Shown here: piece by piece, positions 16,354 to 26,816 of the stretch
How positions within the stretch are numbered: the first letter of the stretch is position 1
How the letters are laid out: each line of letters starts with the position of its first letter
Source of the DNA: Pseudooceanicola sp.
GTDB lineage: Bacteria > Pseudomonadota > Alphaproteobacteria > Rhodobacterales > Rhodobacteraceae
Length of the DNA stretch: 58,848 nucleotides
Assembly: GCA_002709085.1 (NCBI GenBank)
Contig: PAPR01000036.1
Span: 1 to 58,848, forward strand
Direction of reading: 5' to 3'
Made by a program: the position numbers and the translations under genes
The notes under the pieces: generated by a model
What the model was told of the DNA's origin: nothing
Database searches by the model: none
What the model saw: the letters and a program-made list of their open reading frames with translations, nothing else

Positions 16354-19300
16354 ATGGCGATGGACAAGACCTTCAAAGCGGCCGAGGCCGAGGATCGCAT
16401 CTATCGCGCCTGGGAGGAGAGCGGCGCCTTCAAGGCAGGTGCGAATGCTTCGCGGGACGAGACCTTCTCGATCATGATCCCGCCACCGAACGTGACCGGA
16501 TCGCTGCACGTCGGCCACGCCTTTAACAACACGCTGCAGGACATCCTGATCCGCTGGAAGCGCATGCAGGGGTACGACACGCTCTGGCAGCCGGGCACCG
16601 ATCACGCGGGCATTGCCACGCAACTGGTCACGGAACGCGAGATGGCCGCCAATGGGGAACCGACGCGCCGCGAGATGGGGCGCGAGGCCTTTATCGAGCG
16701 GGTCTGGCAGCAAAAGGTCAAGACGCGCGGCACCATCATCGGCCAATTGAAGCGGCTCGGCGCTTCGGCCGATTGGTCGCGCGAGGCCTTTACCATGGGC
16801 GGGGCCGCGGGCGATCCCGACCGCGACAGCGTGACGGCGAATTTCCATGATGCGGTGATCAAGGTCTTTGTCGAGATGTTCGACAAGGGGCTGATCTATC
16901 GCGGCAAGCGGCTGGTCAACTGGGACCCGCATTTCGAAACGGCGATTTCGGATCTTGAGGTCGAGAATGTCGAGGTCGCAGGCCATATGTGGCATTTCAA
17001 GTACCCCTTGGCCGGCGGTGCGACCTATGAGTATTTGGAACGAGATGAAGACGGCAACGTCACCTTCCGCGAAGAGCGTGACTATATCTCCATCGCCACG
17101 ACGCGCCCCGAGACGATGCTGGGCGACGGCGCGGTCGCGGTGCACCCCTCGGATGAGCGCTACGCGCCGCTGGTCGGGACCTATTGCGAGATCCCCGTCG
17201 GGCCAAAGGATCAGCGCCGCCTGATCCCGATCATCACCGATGAATACCCGGATAAGGATTTCGGTTCAGGCGCGGTCAAGATCACCGGTGCGCATGATTT
17301 CAACGACTACGCGGTGGCGCAGCGCGGCAACATCCCGCTTTATCGTTTAATGGATGGCACGGCGCATCTGCGCGATGACGGCGAGGATTACGCGATCTGC
17401 GCCGCGCGCGCGCAACAGATCGCCGAAGGCGACACCTTCGATGGTGCCCAGGTCGACACGCTCAACCTCGTGCCTGATCACCTGCGCGGGTTAGAGCGGA
17501 TGGAGGCCCGCGCCCGCGTGGTTGAGGAGATCACTGCCGAAGGTCTGGCCGTGATGACCCGTGCGGATGATCCGCGTCTTGGCAAGGCGGCGCTGAAGTC
17601 TGATGCGGAGGGTGCGGGCCTGTCGGTCCCGCTGGTCGAAGCCAAGGCGATCATGCAGCCCTTTGGTGACCGCTCCAAGGTGGTGATCGAGCCGATGCTG
17701 ACCGATCAGTGGTTCGTGGACGCCGAGAAAATCGTCGGTCCGGCGCTGGAGGCCGTGCGCAACGGCGACGTGCGCATCATGCCCGAAAGCGGCGAGAAGA
17801 CCTATTTTCACTGGCTGGAGAATATCGAACCCTGGTGCATTTCGCGCCAGTTGTGGTGGGGCCATCAGGTGCCGGTCTGGTACGGCTTTGACCTCGCGCG
17901 CGAGGGGTTTCACGATGATGAGGCCGATGGCGCGCTCGACATGGTCGAGATCACGCGCCTTTTGTCGGATCAGCATCTGTTGCGCGGAGAAGAGCATTCG
18001 CATTGCGGTGTCGAATTTGATGCCGTCTCGGGCAAGTTCGCCGATGTGCTGAACCGTCTGCCGACACCGTTGAGCCATGCTAGGGTGATCGAGGTCGCGG
18101 ATCGCGCCTCGGCGCGCAGCGCGCTGGCGAAGTCGCTGGCGGATTACACCGCCTCGCAGAATCCGATTGATCTCTGCTATCCGGTCTGGCGCGATCCGGA
18201 CGTTCTGGACACGTGGTTTTCCTCGGGTCTCTGGCCTATTGGCACGCTCGGCTGGCCCGAAGAGACCGAGGCGATGGCGAATTATTTCCCGACCTCCGTT
18301 CTGGTCACCGGTCAGGACATCCTGTTCTTTTGGGTCGCGCGGATGATGATGATGCAACTGGCCGTGGTCGATCAGGTGCCGTTCTCGGACGTTTACCTGC
18401 ACGGGCTGGTGCGCGACGCCAAGGGCAAGAAGATGTCCAAGACGGTCGGCAATGTCATCGACCCCTTGGAGATCATCGACGAATACGGCGCGGATGCCTT
18501 GCGTTTTGCCAACGCCGCGATGGCCTCGCTCGGCGGTGTGCTCAAGATGGATGCGCAGCGGATCGCGGGTTATCGCAACTTTGGCACCAAGCTGTGGAAC
18601 GCCACCCGGTTTGCCGAGATGAACGGCGTCTACGAGGGTGGCGCGCCCTCGCCCGAGGTGCCCGAGGCGATGGCCATGGTGAACCTGTGGATCATCGGCG
18701 AGACCGCGCGCGTGCGCGAGACGGTAGATGCTGCCCTTGCCGCCTATCGCTTTGATGATGCGGCAAGCGCGCTCTACCGCTTTGTCTGGGGCAAGGTCTG
18801 CGACTGGTATGTCGAATTCTCCAAGCCGCTCCTGGAAGAGCGCGCGGCAGAACGCGCCGAAACACAGGCCGTCATGGGCTGGGTGCTGGATCAATGCATG
18901 GTCATGCTGCACCCGATCATGCCCTTTGTGACCGAAGAGTTGTGGGGGGCGACCGGAGCGCGGCCCAAGATGCTGATCCACGCCGATTGGCCGACCTATG
19001 GCGACGATCTGATCGACGCCCGCGCGGACCGCGAGATGAACTGGGTGATCGGTCTGATCGAAGGCATCCGTTCGGCGCGCGCGCAAATGCATGTGCCGGC
19101 GGGTTTGAAAGTGCCGCTGGTCGTCACCGATTGGGATGAGGTCGCACAAGGCGCCTGGGGTCGCAACGAAACGCTGATCAAGCGATTGGCACGGGTCGAA
19201 GACCTCACCTGGGTCGAAACTTTCCCTAAGGGCTGCATCACCGTCGCCGCCGAGGGCGCGACCTTTGGCCTGCCATTGGCCGACATCATTGACGTGAGCG

Positions 19301-19500
19301 CGGAAAAGGCGCGGTTGGAGAAGACACTGGCCAAACTCGGCAAGGAGATCGCCGGGATGGAGGGACGGTTGAAGAACCCGAACTTCGTCGATTCCGCACC
19401 CGATGAGGTGGTGGCCGAGACGCGCGATAACCTCGCGGCCCGTCAGGATGAGGCGGCGAAGCTGAATGCGGCGCTGGCGCGGATGGAAGAACTGGGCTGA
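16354..19500 (+). CDS. valS: Valyl-tRNA synthetase with an enlarged central region
   Basis: 1048 residues from the ATG at 16354, preceded by AGGCGGAG. It charges tRNA-Val. Class I motifs: [15 protein letters not shown] (HVGH) near residue 53 and [10 protein letters not shown] near residue 690. The editing domain is intact ([14 protein letters not shown]). The C-terminal coiled coil is visible ([20 protein letters not shown]). Between [13 protein letters not shown] and [13 protein letters not shown] there are about 100 residues, where Escherichia coli ValRS has about 35. The insert (about residues 517-610) includes a Cys-His-rich start ([11 protein letters not shown]) and a helical stretch. 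This explains the length, which is 75-100 above the usual. Confidence 0.96.
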   Translation: MAMDKTFKAAEAEDRIYRAWEESGAFKAGANASRDETFSIMIPPPNVTGSLHVGHAFNNTLQDILIRWKRMQGYDTLWQPGTDHAGIATQLVTEREMAANGEPTRREMGREAFIERVWQQKVKTRGTIIGQLKRLGASADWSREAFTMGGAAGDPDRDSVTANFHDAVIKVFVEMFDKGLIYRGKRLVNWDPHFETAISDLEVENVEVAGHMWHFKYPLAGGATYEYLERDEDGNVTFREERDYISIATTRPETMLGDGAVAVHPSDERYAPLVGTYCEIPVGPKDQRRLIPIITDEYPDKDFGSGAVKITGAHDFNDYAVAQRGNIPLYRLMDGTAHLRDDGEDYAICAARAQQIAEGDTFDGAQVDTLNLVPDHLRGLERMEARARVVEEITAEGLAVMTRADDPRLGKAALKSDAEGAGLSVPLVEAKAIMQPFGDRSKVVIEPMLTDQWFVDAEKIVGPALEAVRNGDVRIMPESGEKTYFHWLENIEPWCISRQLWWGHQVPVWYGFDLAREGFHDDEADGALDMVEITRLLSDQHLLRGEEHSHCGVEFDAVSGKFADVLNRLPTPLSHARVIEVADRASARSALAKSLADYTASQNPIDLCYPVWRDPDVLDTWFSSGLWPIGTLGWPEETEAMANYFPTSVLVTGQDILFFWVARMMMMQLAVVDQVPFSDVYLHGLVRDAKGKKMSKTVGNVIDPLEIIDEYGADALRFANAAMASLGGVLKMDAQRIAGYRNFGTKLWNATRFAEMNGVYEGGAPSPEVPEAMAMVNLWIIGETARVRETVDAALAAYRFDDAASALYRFVWGKVCDWYVEFSKPLLEERAAERAETQAVMGWVLDQCMVMLHPIMPFVTEELWGATGARPKMLIHADWPTYGDDLIDARADREMNWVIGLIEGIRSARAQMHVPAGLKVPLVVTDWDEVAQGAWGRNETLIKRLARVEDLTWVETFPKGCITVAAEGATFGLPLADIIDVSAEKARLEKTLAKLGKEIAGMEGRLKNPNFVDSAPDEVVAETRDNLAARQDEAAKLNAALARMEELG

Positions 19501-19508
19501 GAGGTCTG

Positions 19509-19529
19509 GAAGGGGGCGTTGCCCCCTTC
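19509..19529 (+). terminator. Perfect hairpin after valS
   Basis: GAAGGGGGC, loop GTT, GCCCCCTTC: a perfect 9-bp stem 8 bases after the valS stop, without a T-tract. It has the same architecture as the hairpin after metG. Confidence 0.6.
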
Positions 19530-19530
19530 A

Positions 19531-19559
19531 CCCCCAGGATATTTGGCGAAACCAAAGTG
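19531..19559 (-). repeat. Dispersed intergenic motif, copy 1
   Basis: On the minus strand it reads CACTTTGGTTTCGCCAAATA then TCCTGGGGG. It closely matches the copy at 30615-30648 and, in its core, the copy at 55868-55896. It lies between the convergent valS and DUF2842 genes, next to the valS hairpin. Confidence 0.55.
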
Positions 19560-19586
19560 CAGAGGGTCTGGGCCAGCCGGGCGTGA

Positions 19587-19832
19587 TTATTCGGGGCGTG
19601 ATTCTTCCGGTAGAGGCGCGGCGTCGGGGTCTTCCTTGCCGACGCCTTTGAACACCAGCTTGAACGGTAGCGCCCAGATCACGCCGAGCAGGATGTAAAT
19701 GCCTAGCTCAACCAGGATCGGGGGCCGGTTGAACCAGCCCACGACGGTCACGGCCAGCACGATATAAAGCGGCAGGCCGATCAGCAGGACAACCAGCGAC
19801 CAGCGGCGGCGGGCCTTGTAACTCAACGCCAT
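19587..19832 (-). CDS. DUF2842 small membrane protein
   Basis: 81 residues with two transmembrane helices (about residues 11-32 and 37-58) joined by a short loop WFNRPPI. The segment IYILLGVIWALPFKLVFKGV and the acidic tail are typical of DUF2842, an alphaproteobacterial family of unknown function. It starts 44 bp after the purA stop on the same strand and is probably in the purA operon. Confidence 0.85.
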   Translation of the reverse strand: MALSYKARRRWSLVVLLIGLPLYIVLAVTVVGWFNRPPILVELGIYILLGVIWALPFKLVFKGVGKEDPDAAPLPEESRPE

Positions 19833-19876
19833 GTGGAACTCCTTGTTGATCTTGGCTTGATCCGGGTTTTGCGGGT

Positions 19877-21169
19877 TCAGTCCTGAAAGGGATCGGTCAC
19901 GAGGATCGTGTCATCCCGCTCGGGCGAAGTCGACAGCAGGGCGACGGGGCATTCGATCAACTCTTCCACGCGGCGGACATATTTGATCGCGTTGGCGGGC
20001 AGATCAGCCCAGCTACGCGCGCCCTCGGTGGATTCGGACCAGCCGGGCACTTCTTCGTAGATCGGTTTGCAGCGGGCCTGTTGTTCGGCGGCCGTCGGCA
20101 GGTAGTCCAGCCGTTCGCCATCGAGGTCGTAGGCCACGCAAATCTTCAACGTCTCGAAACCGTCGAGCACGTCGAGTTTGGTCAGGGCGATGCCATTCAT
20201 GCCGCTGGTCGCGCAGGTCTGGCGCAGGAGCGCCGCGTCGAACCAGCCGCAGCGCCGCTTGCGTCCCGTCGTTGTGCCGAATTCATGGCCGCGTTGACCC
20301 AACCGTTCGCCGTCTTCGTCCATCAACTCGGTCGGGAACGGGCCTTCGCCGACGCGGGTGGTATAGGCCTTGACGATGCCGAGCACGAAGTCGATCGCAC
20401 CGGGCCCCATTCCAGACCCGGTGGCCGCCTGCCCCGCGATGACGTTGGAGGAGGTCACGAAGGGATAGGTGCCGAAATCGATGTCCAGAAGCGCACCCTG
20501 CGCGCCCTCGAAGAGGATGCGCTTGCCGGCCTTGCGCTTGTCGTTGAGCACCTTCCACACCGGGGCGGCATAAGGCAGGATCTCGTCCGCGATTGCGCGC
20601 AGTTGCGACAGCAGCGCATCCGTGTCGACCGGGTCCAGCCCGAGGCCTGAGCGCAACGCATTGTGATGCACCAGCAAGCGGTCGACGCGGGCCTCCAGCG
20701 TGGCACCGTCGGCCAGATCCGCGACACGGATGGCGCGGCGACCCACCTTGTCCTCATAAGCCGGACCGATACCGCGTCCGGTGGTGCCGATTTTCGCGAC
20801 CGAGGTCTGGGCCTCGCGACCGCGATCCAGTTCTCCGTGGATCGGCAGGATGAGCGAAGTATTCTCGGCGATCATCAAGGTCTCGGGCGAGATATCCACG
20901 CCCTGGGCGCGGATCGTCTCGATCTCCTTCACCAGATGCCAGGGGTCGAGGACGACGCCATTGCCGATGACCGACAGCTTGCTGCCGCGCACCACGCCGG
21001 ACGGCAGGGCATGCAGCTTGTAAACCTGACCGTCGATGACCAGCGTATGACCGGCGTTGTGCCCACCTTGGAAGCGGACAACGACATCGGCCCTTTCGGA
21101 CAGCCAATCGACAATCTTTCCCTTCCCTTCGTCGCCCCACTGGGCGCCGACGACGACAACGTTGGCCAT
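19877..21169 (-). CDS. purA: Adenylosuccinate synthetase
   Basis: 430 residues, the normal length. It joins IMP and aspartate with GTP in AMP synthesis. The opening [18 protein letters not shown] carries the P-loop-like [11 protein letters not shown] with the catalytic Asp. [10 protein letters not shown] (IMP binding and catalytic His), [34 protein letters not shown] and [11 protein letters not shown] are all intact, as is the guanine-binding LSTSPERDD at the C terminus. It is followed by DUF2842. The start is the family's usual MANVVVVG. Confidence 0.97.
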   Translation of the reverse strand: MANVVVVGAQWGDEGKGKIVDWLSERADVVVRFQGGHNAGHTLVIDGQVYKLHALPSGVVRGSKLSVIGNGVVLDPWHLVKEIETIRAQGVDISPETLMIAENTSLILPIHGELDRGREAQTSVAKIGTTGRGIGPAYEDKVGRRAIRVADLADGATLEARVDRLLVHHNALRSGLGLDPVDTDALLSQLRAIADEILPYAAPVWKVLNDKRKAGKRILFEGAQGALLDIDFGTYPFVTSSNVIAGQAATGSGMGPGAIDFVLGIVKAYTTRVGEGPFPTELMDEDGERLGQRGHEFGTTTGRKRRCGWFDAALLRQTCATSGMNGIALTKLDVLDGFETLKICVAYDLDGERLDYLPTAAEQQARCKPIYEEVPGWSESTEGARSWADLPANAIKYVRRVEELIECPVALLSTSPERDDTILVTDPFQD

Positions 21170-21460
21170 GAAAATCCCTCCGGCTTGGGGTCAACCCGAG
21201 CCCTTTTAGCCAAAGCGCGAGGGGATCGAAACCGGAAACTGAGCACAGTTTGACGCGGGTCCGTCCGGACTGGATGCGAGGCGGACACGGCAGCACGGCT
21301 TGCGCCGAAGATCTGCACCAAGTCGCCGAACCTACTGCAGGCCAGGCACAGGGCGGCCAAAGGCCTTGCGGCCCGCTGCCGAAAGGCCTATCTAGCCGCC
21401 AAACGTGCTTCGCCCATCCGGGTCGGGGCCCAATGACGCATTACCGACAGGCCCGACCAT

Positions 21461-21826
21461 ATGGAAAACGTTGTCCTTATCATCCACCTGCTTCTGGCGC
21501 TTGCGCTGATCGGGGTCGTGCTGCTTCAGCGCTCCGAAGGCGGTGGGCTTGGCATGGGCGGCGGCGGCGGGGCCATGTCGGGCCGGGCTGCGGGAACGGC
21601 GTTGGGCAAGGTCACATGGGTCCTCGCGGCGGCCTTCATCGTCACTTCGATCGTCCTGACCATCGTGGCGGCGGAAAAGTCGGCCGGCGCTTCGGTTCTG
21701 GATCGTCTCGCCCCGGCAGCGGTGCAGCCGGCCCCTGCCGACGAGGACACGAGCCTGCCGGGTGGTGGGTCGCTCTTGCCACCTTCGCCGACCGGCGGTG
21801 GCGCGCTAACGCCCTCCGCCGACTGA
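21461..21826 (+). CDS. secG: Preprotein translocase subunit SecG
   Basis: 121 residues. SecG is the small third subunit of the SecYEG channel. Two transmembrane helices (residues 3-20 and about 48-70) flank the conserved cytoplasmic loop VLLQRSEGGGLGMGGGGG. The C terminus is a Pro/Ala/Gly-rich tail of about 50 residues, as usual in this bacterial group. It lies upstream of pyrG on the same strand, an order I regard as common in Rhodobacteraceae. A hairpin follows the stop, so pyrG may have its own promoter. Confidence 0.93.
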   Translation: MENVVLIIHLLLALALIGVVLLQRSEGGGLGMGGGGGAMSGRAAGTALGKVTWVLAAAFIVTSIVLTIVAAEKSAGASVLDRLAPAAVQPAPADEDTSLPGGGSLLPPSPTGGGALTPSAD

Positions 21827-21837
21827 TCCACCATCCC

Positions 21838-21861
21838 TTGAGGGCGGCCCTGCGCCCTCAA
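21838..21861 (+). terminator. Hairpin after secG
   Basis: TTGAGGGCG, loop GCCCTG, CGCCCTCAA: a perfect 9-bp stem 12 bases after the secG stop. No T-tract follows. It may be a terminator or a processing/stability element. Confidence 0.5.
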
Positions 21862-21996
21862 CAGCATCTAGCGGTACGGATGGACAATCCGGCGCGAATC
21901 TGATATTTATCAAACCCCGTGATGCTGCGGTCCGAAGGGACCGTTCTGGGCATAATTTGCGACACGTCGCACGACACCTCACGGGAGCCTTCGCAT

Positions 21997-23640
21997 ATGG
22001 CGCGGTACATCTTCATCACGGGCGGCGTCGTGTCGTCCCTTGGCAAAGGGCTGGCGTCCGCAGCGCTGGGTGCTCTGCTTCAGGCGCGTGGCTATTCGGT
22101 GCGTCTGCGCAAGCTGGACCCCTACCTGAACGTCGATCCCGGCACGATGAGCCCGTTTGAACATGGCGAGGTTTTCGTCACCGACGACGGCGCGGAAACC
22201 GATCTGGACCTCGGGCATTACGAACGCTTTACCGGGGTCGCGGCGCGCATGACGGATTCGATCTCTTCGGGCCGGGTCTACTCCAACGTGCTCGAAAACG
22301 AACGGCGCGGCGACTATCTCGGCAAGACGATTCAGGTGATTCCGCATGTCACCAACGAGATCAAGGATTTCATCAACACCGGCGACGACGAAGTCGATTT
22401 CATGCTGTGCGAGATCGGCGGCACCGTCGGTGATATCGAGGGCCTGCCCTTTTTCGAGGCGATCCGCCAGTTCGCGCAGGACAAGCCGCGCGGGCAGTGC
22501 ATCTTCATGCATCTGACGTTGCTGCCGTGGTTGGCCGCGAGCGGTGAGCTGAAGACCAAGCCGACGCAGCACTCGGTCAAGGAATTGCGCTCCATCGGGT
22601 TGCAGCCAGATATTCTGGTCTGCCGGTCCGAGCAACCGATCCCCGAAAAAGAACGCGCCAAGCTGGCCTTGTTCTGCAACGTGCGCCCGGAGTCGGTGAT
22701 CGCCGCCTATGATCTGAAGTCGATATACGAGGCCCCCCTCGCCTATCATCGCGAAGGGCTGGATCAGGCCGTTCTGGATGCGTTTCAGATTTCGCCCGCG
22801 CCGCGCCCCGATCTGACCGTGTGGCAGGATGTGTATGACCGTATTCATACCACCGATGGCACGGTCACGATCGGCGTGGTTGGCAAGTACACGCAGCTTG
22901 AAGATGCCTATAAATCCATCAAGGAGGCGCTGATCCATGGCGGTATGGCCAACCGGATCAAGGTCAACGTCGAATGGGTCGATGCGGAATTGTTCGAGGA
23001 CGATGACGCCGCGCCGCATCTGGAACGTTATCACGCCATTCTCGTCCCCGGAGGTTTCGGAGAACGCGGCACCGAGGGCAAGATCAAGGCGGCCCAATTC
23101 GCGCGCGAACGGAATATCCCCTACCTCGGGATCTGCCTCGGTATGCAGATGGCGGTGATCGAGGCGGCGCGCAACCTCGCCGGTCTCGACAAGGCCGGGT
23201 CAGAAGAATTCGATCACGAGGCCGGTGGCAAACGGTTCGAGCCGGTGGTCTATCACCTCAAGGAATGGATTCAGGGCAACCACCCAGTGACGCGCAACCT
23301 GAACGACAACAAGGGCGGGACCATGCGCCTCGGGGCTTACACCGCCTCGCTCGCGAAGGGGTCGAAGGTGTCCGAGGTCTACGGCGCAACCGAGATCGAG
23401 GAGCGCCACCGCCATCGCTACGAGGTGGATGTGACCTACCGCGAGAAGCTTGAGGAATGCGGATTGTGGTTTTCGGGCATGTCGCCCGATGGCCGCCTGC
23501 CCGAGATCGTCGAGGTCAGGGACCATCCGTGGTTTATCGGGGTCCAGTTTCACCCCGAGCTGAAGTCGAAACCTTTTGAGCCGCACCCGTTGTTCAAGGA
23601 TTTCGTGCGCGCGGCGAAAGAGGTCTCGCGCCTCGTTTGA
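21997..23640 (+). CDS. pyrG: CTP synthase
   Basis: 547 residues from the ATG at 21997, which gives the family start [18 protein letters not shown]; in-frame codons upstream are unlike the family. It converts UTP, ATP and glutamine to CTP. The synthetase domain holds the P-loop [11 protein letters not shown] and [20 protein letters not shown]. The C-terminal class I amidotransferase has the nucleophile in [11 protein letters not shown] and the His/Glu pair in [10 protein letters not shown]. Length and all motifs are normal. Confidence 0.97.
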   Translation: MARYIFITGGVVSSLGKGLASAALGALLQARGYSVRLRKLDPYLNVDPGTMSPFEHGEVFVTDDGAETDLDLGHYERFTGVAARMTDSISSGRVYSNVLENERRGDYLGKTIQVIPHVTNEIKDFINTGDDEVDFMLCEIGGTVGDIEGLPFFEAIRQFAQDKPRGQCIFMHLTLLPWLAASGELKTKPTQHSVKELRSIGLQPDILVCRSEQPIPEKERAKLALFCNVRPESVIAAYDLKSIYEAPLAYHREGLDQAVLDAFQISPAPRPDLTVWQDVYDRIHTTDGTVTIGVVGKYTQLEDAYKSIKEALIHGGMANRIKVNVEWVDAELFEDDDAAPHLERYHAILVPGGFGERGTEGKIKAAQFARERNIPYLGICLGMQMAVIEAARNLAGLDKAGSEEFDHEAGGKRFEPVVYHLKEWIQGNHPVTRNLNDNKGGTMRLGAYTASLAKGSKVSEVYGATEIEERHRHRYEVDVTYREKLEECGLWFSGMSPDGRLPEIVEVRDHPWFIGVQFHPELKSKPFEPHPLFKDFVRAAKEVSRLV

Positions 23641-23819
23641 GGGTTCCATCTACTGCATTTGGTGTCATGCGAGGGAGCGGACGTTCCCCACACCAATCGT
23701 TGGCGGATCGGATCTGCACAGCTCTGGCGCGGTCGGCAGCGCGTTGCCAGGCAGCGCGCGGTTCCGGTGACGGACGAACGCGCGAACGGCGAGTGCCTGC
23801 CGCCCGCGATTGTTGGTCC

Positions 23820-24371
23820 TCAGGTGCTCGCTTCGGGGCGGTTGGAGACGTAGAGCGGTGTGAAAAGACCTTGGATGAAGCCGGGGCGCGGTTTCATCCG
23901 CCCGACGAGCGGACGCTCTTTCTTTTCGGCAACCATTGGCGCCACGATACCGGGGACAAAGGCCCAGCGGCCCCTCCGCCCTGCCTCTGCATCCGCCTTC
24001 TGGCGGGCCAGCCAGACCGACACCAGCGAGGGGTTGGGCATGCCGCGCGCGGCAATCGGCACGTAAAATCCGCAGTTGATGCGTTGGCACAGGGCGTCGA
24101 CCACCGCGCATTTTGCCCGGACCTCGTCTTTCAACGCGTCGCGCGGCAACAGATTGAACCGGCGCGGCTCGAACGCGAAGAACAGTGTCAATGCGGTCCC
24201 GAGGTCCAGTTCCTGGCGCGCCGCGATCCAGCGCAGAACCGAAACATCGGTGATTTTCGGATCGACGCGCCGTACAAAACTGCACAGCATGTCGGGTTTC
24301 AACTTTTTCAGCATCGATATCTGGCGCTCTGGCGCCATGCTCGTCCAGTCTTTCTGCACTATGGCAAGCAT
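23820..24371 (-). CDS. Hypothetical protein, about 183 residues
   Basis: I do not recognise this family with confidence. The start at 24371 (MLAIVQKDWTSMAPERQ) is preferred because GGGGGGAAACGAG precedes it; an ATG at 24416 would add 15 residues. There is no signal peptide or membrane helix. The first 120 residues look helical and folded, with WIAARQELDLGTALTLFFAF near the middle; the last part is Arg/Pro-rich with two short hydrophobic strands. The phrase LDLGTALxLFF recalls DUF4274, where it lies in the same kind of context, but this is weak. Transcribed away from terB. Confidence 0.6.
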   Translation of the reverse strand: MLAIVQKDWTSMAPERQISMLKKLKPDMLCSFVRRVDPKITDVSVLRWIAARQELDLGTALTLFFAFEPRRFNLLPRDALKDEVRAKCAVVDALCQRINCGFYVPIAARGMPNPSLVSVWLARQKADAEAGRRGRWAFVPGIVAPMVAEKKERPLVGRMKPRPGFIQGLFTPLYVSNRPEAST

Positions 24372-24607
24372 CGCTCGTTTCCCCCCATTCGGGTTATTGT
24401 TTTTGTCTCCGGGCATCTGCCACTACCCAGAGCGTTGCACCGAATTGCGGCGAAACTTTGACACCGCAACCATTAGGCGAGCAAATCGTTAATGACACAC
24501 TAACCATTTATGCAATGCCACCTTTGCCGCATAATTAATGGCCATCATTGCGCTCTGCTGGCGACGAGGTGATTGGCGCGCGCGCCAAGCTCGACTATAT
24601 CGCATGT

Positions 24608-25045
24608 ATGTTTGCAGATTTCCTCACGCGGCTGGTCCGCCCCGACCCTGAACCCCTGGTTGATACAGATGCGCGGTTGGCGCTCTCTGCGCTTTTGGTG
24701 CGGGTGGCACGCAGCGACGGGTCGTACGAAAGCAGAGAGCGCGAGGTGATCCGCCGCATTGCCGAGGATCGTTATGGCCTCGCCCCCGACGCCGCCGAGC
24801 GACTTGTTACAGAGGCCGAGGGGCTGGAACGCGAAGCGCCGGACACCGTACGGTTTACGCGCGCCATCAAGGACGCGGTTCCCTACGAACACCGGCTCGG
24901 CGTGATCCAAGCCCTGTGGAAAGTGGTGATGGCCGATGGCCAACGCGAACCCGAGGAAGATGCGCTGTTGCGACTGGTGGCATCGCTGCTCGGGGTGAGC
25001 GATCAGGACAGCAATGCAGCCAGGTTGGCCGTGTCGCGCGGGTGA
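24608..25045 (+). CDS. TerB-family protein
   Basis: 145 residues from the ATG at 24608 (MFADFLTRLVRP). It is a single all-helical TerB domain: ALSALLVRVARSDGSYESRE carries the first acidic metal-binding turn, and WKVVMADGQREPEEDALLRL the second, in the usual symmetric arrangement. TerB domains bind divalent metal and are found in tellurite resistance and stress complexes, but the isolated form is common and of unknown role. The gene ends in GTGA, overlapping the start of the PhnD-like gene, so the two proteins are coupled in translation. Confidence 0.85.
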   Translation: MFADFLTRLVRPDPEPLVDTDARLALSALLVRVARSDGSYESREREVIRRIAEDRYGLAPDAAERLVTEAEGLEREAPDTVRFTRAIKDAVPYEHRLGVIQALWKVVMADGQREPEEDALLRLVASLLGVSDQDSNAARLAVSRG

Positions 25046-25869
25046 TCGCCAGCCTGCCCATGTACGACTGGCCAGAGGTGCAGCCGGCCAATGATCGTCT
25101 ATGGCGCGCCATGCACGACAGCCTCGCGCGGTCGGGCGTCGAGGCTCCCGAGACCTTAACGCGACACGAGGATCTCTGGGCGCAGTGGGAAGCGCCCGAT
25201 CTGCTCTTCTCCCAAACCTGCAGCTTGCCGTATCAGATGCGCCTGAAGGGCAAGGTTACGCTTCTGGCCAGTCCGGATTATCGCCTGGATGGCTGCCCGC
25301 CCGGCTACTATGCCTCCAAGATCGTCGTACGGCGCGCGGATGACTGGGTGGCCCCGCGGGATTGGCGGGCGATGCGCCTTGCCTTCAACGAGCTTCGATC
25401 GCAATCCGGTTGGGCATCCATCCTCACGCATGCGCAAACATTGGGCACTGGCTTCGCGTCGCAGATCGCATCGGGGGCGCATCGGACCTCGGCGCGGATG
25501 GTGGCGAAGGGCAAGGCCGACATCGCTGCAATCGACGCGCAAAGCTGGCGAATGGTGCAGGCCTATGATCCCTGGGCGACCAGGCTTTCTGTGATCGGAC
25601 AGACGCGCGCCACCCCTGCCACCCCGTTTGTCACGGCGGTGTCAGCTTCCGGCGATATGAGAGCCAAGCTCTGTCAGGCCTTGCAGGCCACAGTTGCGCA
25701 ATTGCCAGCGTCGGATCGCGCAGTCCTGCATCTGCATGGCGTCGCCCCGGCCGAAGAGATCGCCTATCTCACGGTCCCGACCCCGCATAGCGGCAGCCAA
25801 TGGCGACAGGATTCCGCCGATCGCACCGCCGCGCCCGACATGCCCCCGTTGCAATTTCGCACAAACTAA
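25042..25869 (+). CDS. PhnD-like periplasmic-binding-fold protein without a signal peptide
   Basis: 275 residues from a GTG at 25042 that overlaps the terB stop (GTGA). The pattern is that of phosphate/phosphonate ABC binding proteins: LLFSQTCSLPYQ near residue 55, YYASKIVVRRADDW near residue 95, LAFNELRSQSGWASI, and GKADIAAIDAQSWRMVQAYD near residue 160. These segments form the two lobes of the PhnD-type fold. The N terminus (MIASLPMYDWPEVQPAND) is not a signal peptide, and no permease or ATPase lies nearby. It may be a cytoplasmic ligand sensor instead of a transport protein. The ligand is unknown. Confidence 0.75.
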   Translation: MIASLPMYDWPEVQPANDRLWRAMHDSLARSGVEAPETLTRHEDLWAQWEAPDLLFSQTCSLPYQMRLKGKVTLLASPDYRLDGCPPGYYASKIVVRRADDWVAPRDWRAMRLAFNELRSQSGWASILTHAQTLGTGFASQIASGAHRTSARMVAKGKADIAAIDAQSWRMVQAYDPWATRLSVIGQTRATPATPFVTAVSASGDMRAKLCQALQATVAQLPASDRAVLHLHGVAPAEEIAYLTVPTPHSGSQWRQDSADRTAAPDMPPLQFRTN

Positions 25870-26078
25870 GCCCTACTTTGGGAAATCGCCCCCGAGAGCT
25901 AAGGTTTGCAGGCCCCGCCAATCATTGGCAGTTGCGACCTTCACGAAAGCTATGCCAGCTCCGTCGCGCCCATGTGCGTGACAGCCATGCCGCAGCGCAA
26001 CACAGGCCGTGTAGGAAAACTGGCCGCGTGGGGAAACGGGCCGGAGAATGTCGGTCATACCAAACAGGAAAGCCCATC

Positions 26079-26816
26079 ATGAAGACATTGATCCTGACCA
26101 CCGCCGCGCTGGCTCTCACTGCTGGTATGGCACTGGCCGAAAGTCACGCGACGACTGCTGTCCGGCTCGGCACCGAGGCGGCCAATGCGCCATTCAATTT
26201 CATCAACGACAACGGTGAGGTCGATGGATTCGAGCGTGAACTGGGGGACGAACTGTGCGAGCGCGCCAAATTGAAATGCGAATGGGTCACGAATGACGGG
26301 GAGACCCTGATCGCCAATCTCATTTCTGGCGATTACGACGCGATCATGGCCGGCATGTCGATAACCGATGAACGCGATGAGGTTATTGATTTCACACAGA
26401 CCTATATGCCCCCGGTATTGTCGGCCTATATCGCGGTCTCAGAAGATATCGACCTGGAGGGCGGCGAGATCGCGGCGCAGACCGGCACCATCCAGGCAGA
26501 GCATGTGGCGGAGAGCAGTGCCACCCTGGTCGAATTCGCGACCCCTGATGAATCCATCGCGGCCTTGCAGAACGGTGAGGTCGACGCCGTTATTGCCGGG
26601 AAGGGATACCTGAAACCCTTCGTCGAGGACTCCGGTGGCAAATTCATCTTTGTCGGTGAGGATATCGCCCTGGCCAAGGGGATCGCCATGGGCCTGCGCG
26701 ACAGCGACGAAGATCTGCGCGAGACATTTGACGACGCTCTACGCGCGATGAAAGAGGACGGCGCGCTCACCACCCTGATCCTGAAGTGGTTCGGCGAGGA
26801 CGCCCAGACATACTGA
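26079..26816 (+). CDS. Amino-acid-type ABC transporter substrate-binding protein (family 3)
   Basis: 245 residues from the ATG at 26079. Signal peptide of about 20 residues (MKTLILTTAALALTAGMALA). The family 3 fold is clear: VRLGTEAANAPFNFINDNGE at the start of the mature protein, GFERELGDELCERA, LISGDYDAIMAGMSITDERD with the ligand-binding Arg, and a second lobe with LQNGEVDAVIAGKGYL. No permease or ATPase genes follow; glutamine-synthetase-like genes come next, suggesting that its ligand is an amino acid or amine handled by them. It probably works with transporter parts encoded elsewhere. Confidence 0.88.
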   Translation: MKTLILTTAALALTAGMALAESHATTAVRLGTEAANAPFNFINDNGEVDGFERELGDELCERAKLKCEWVTNDGETLIANLISGDYDAIMAGMSITDERDEVIDFTQTYMPPVLSAYIAVSEDIDLEGGEIAAQTGTIQAEHVAESSATLVEFATPDESIAALQNGEVDAVIAGKGYLKPFVEDSGGKFIFVGEDIALAKGIAMGLRDSDEDLRETFDDALRAMKEDGALTTLILKWFGEDAQTY

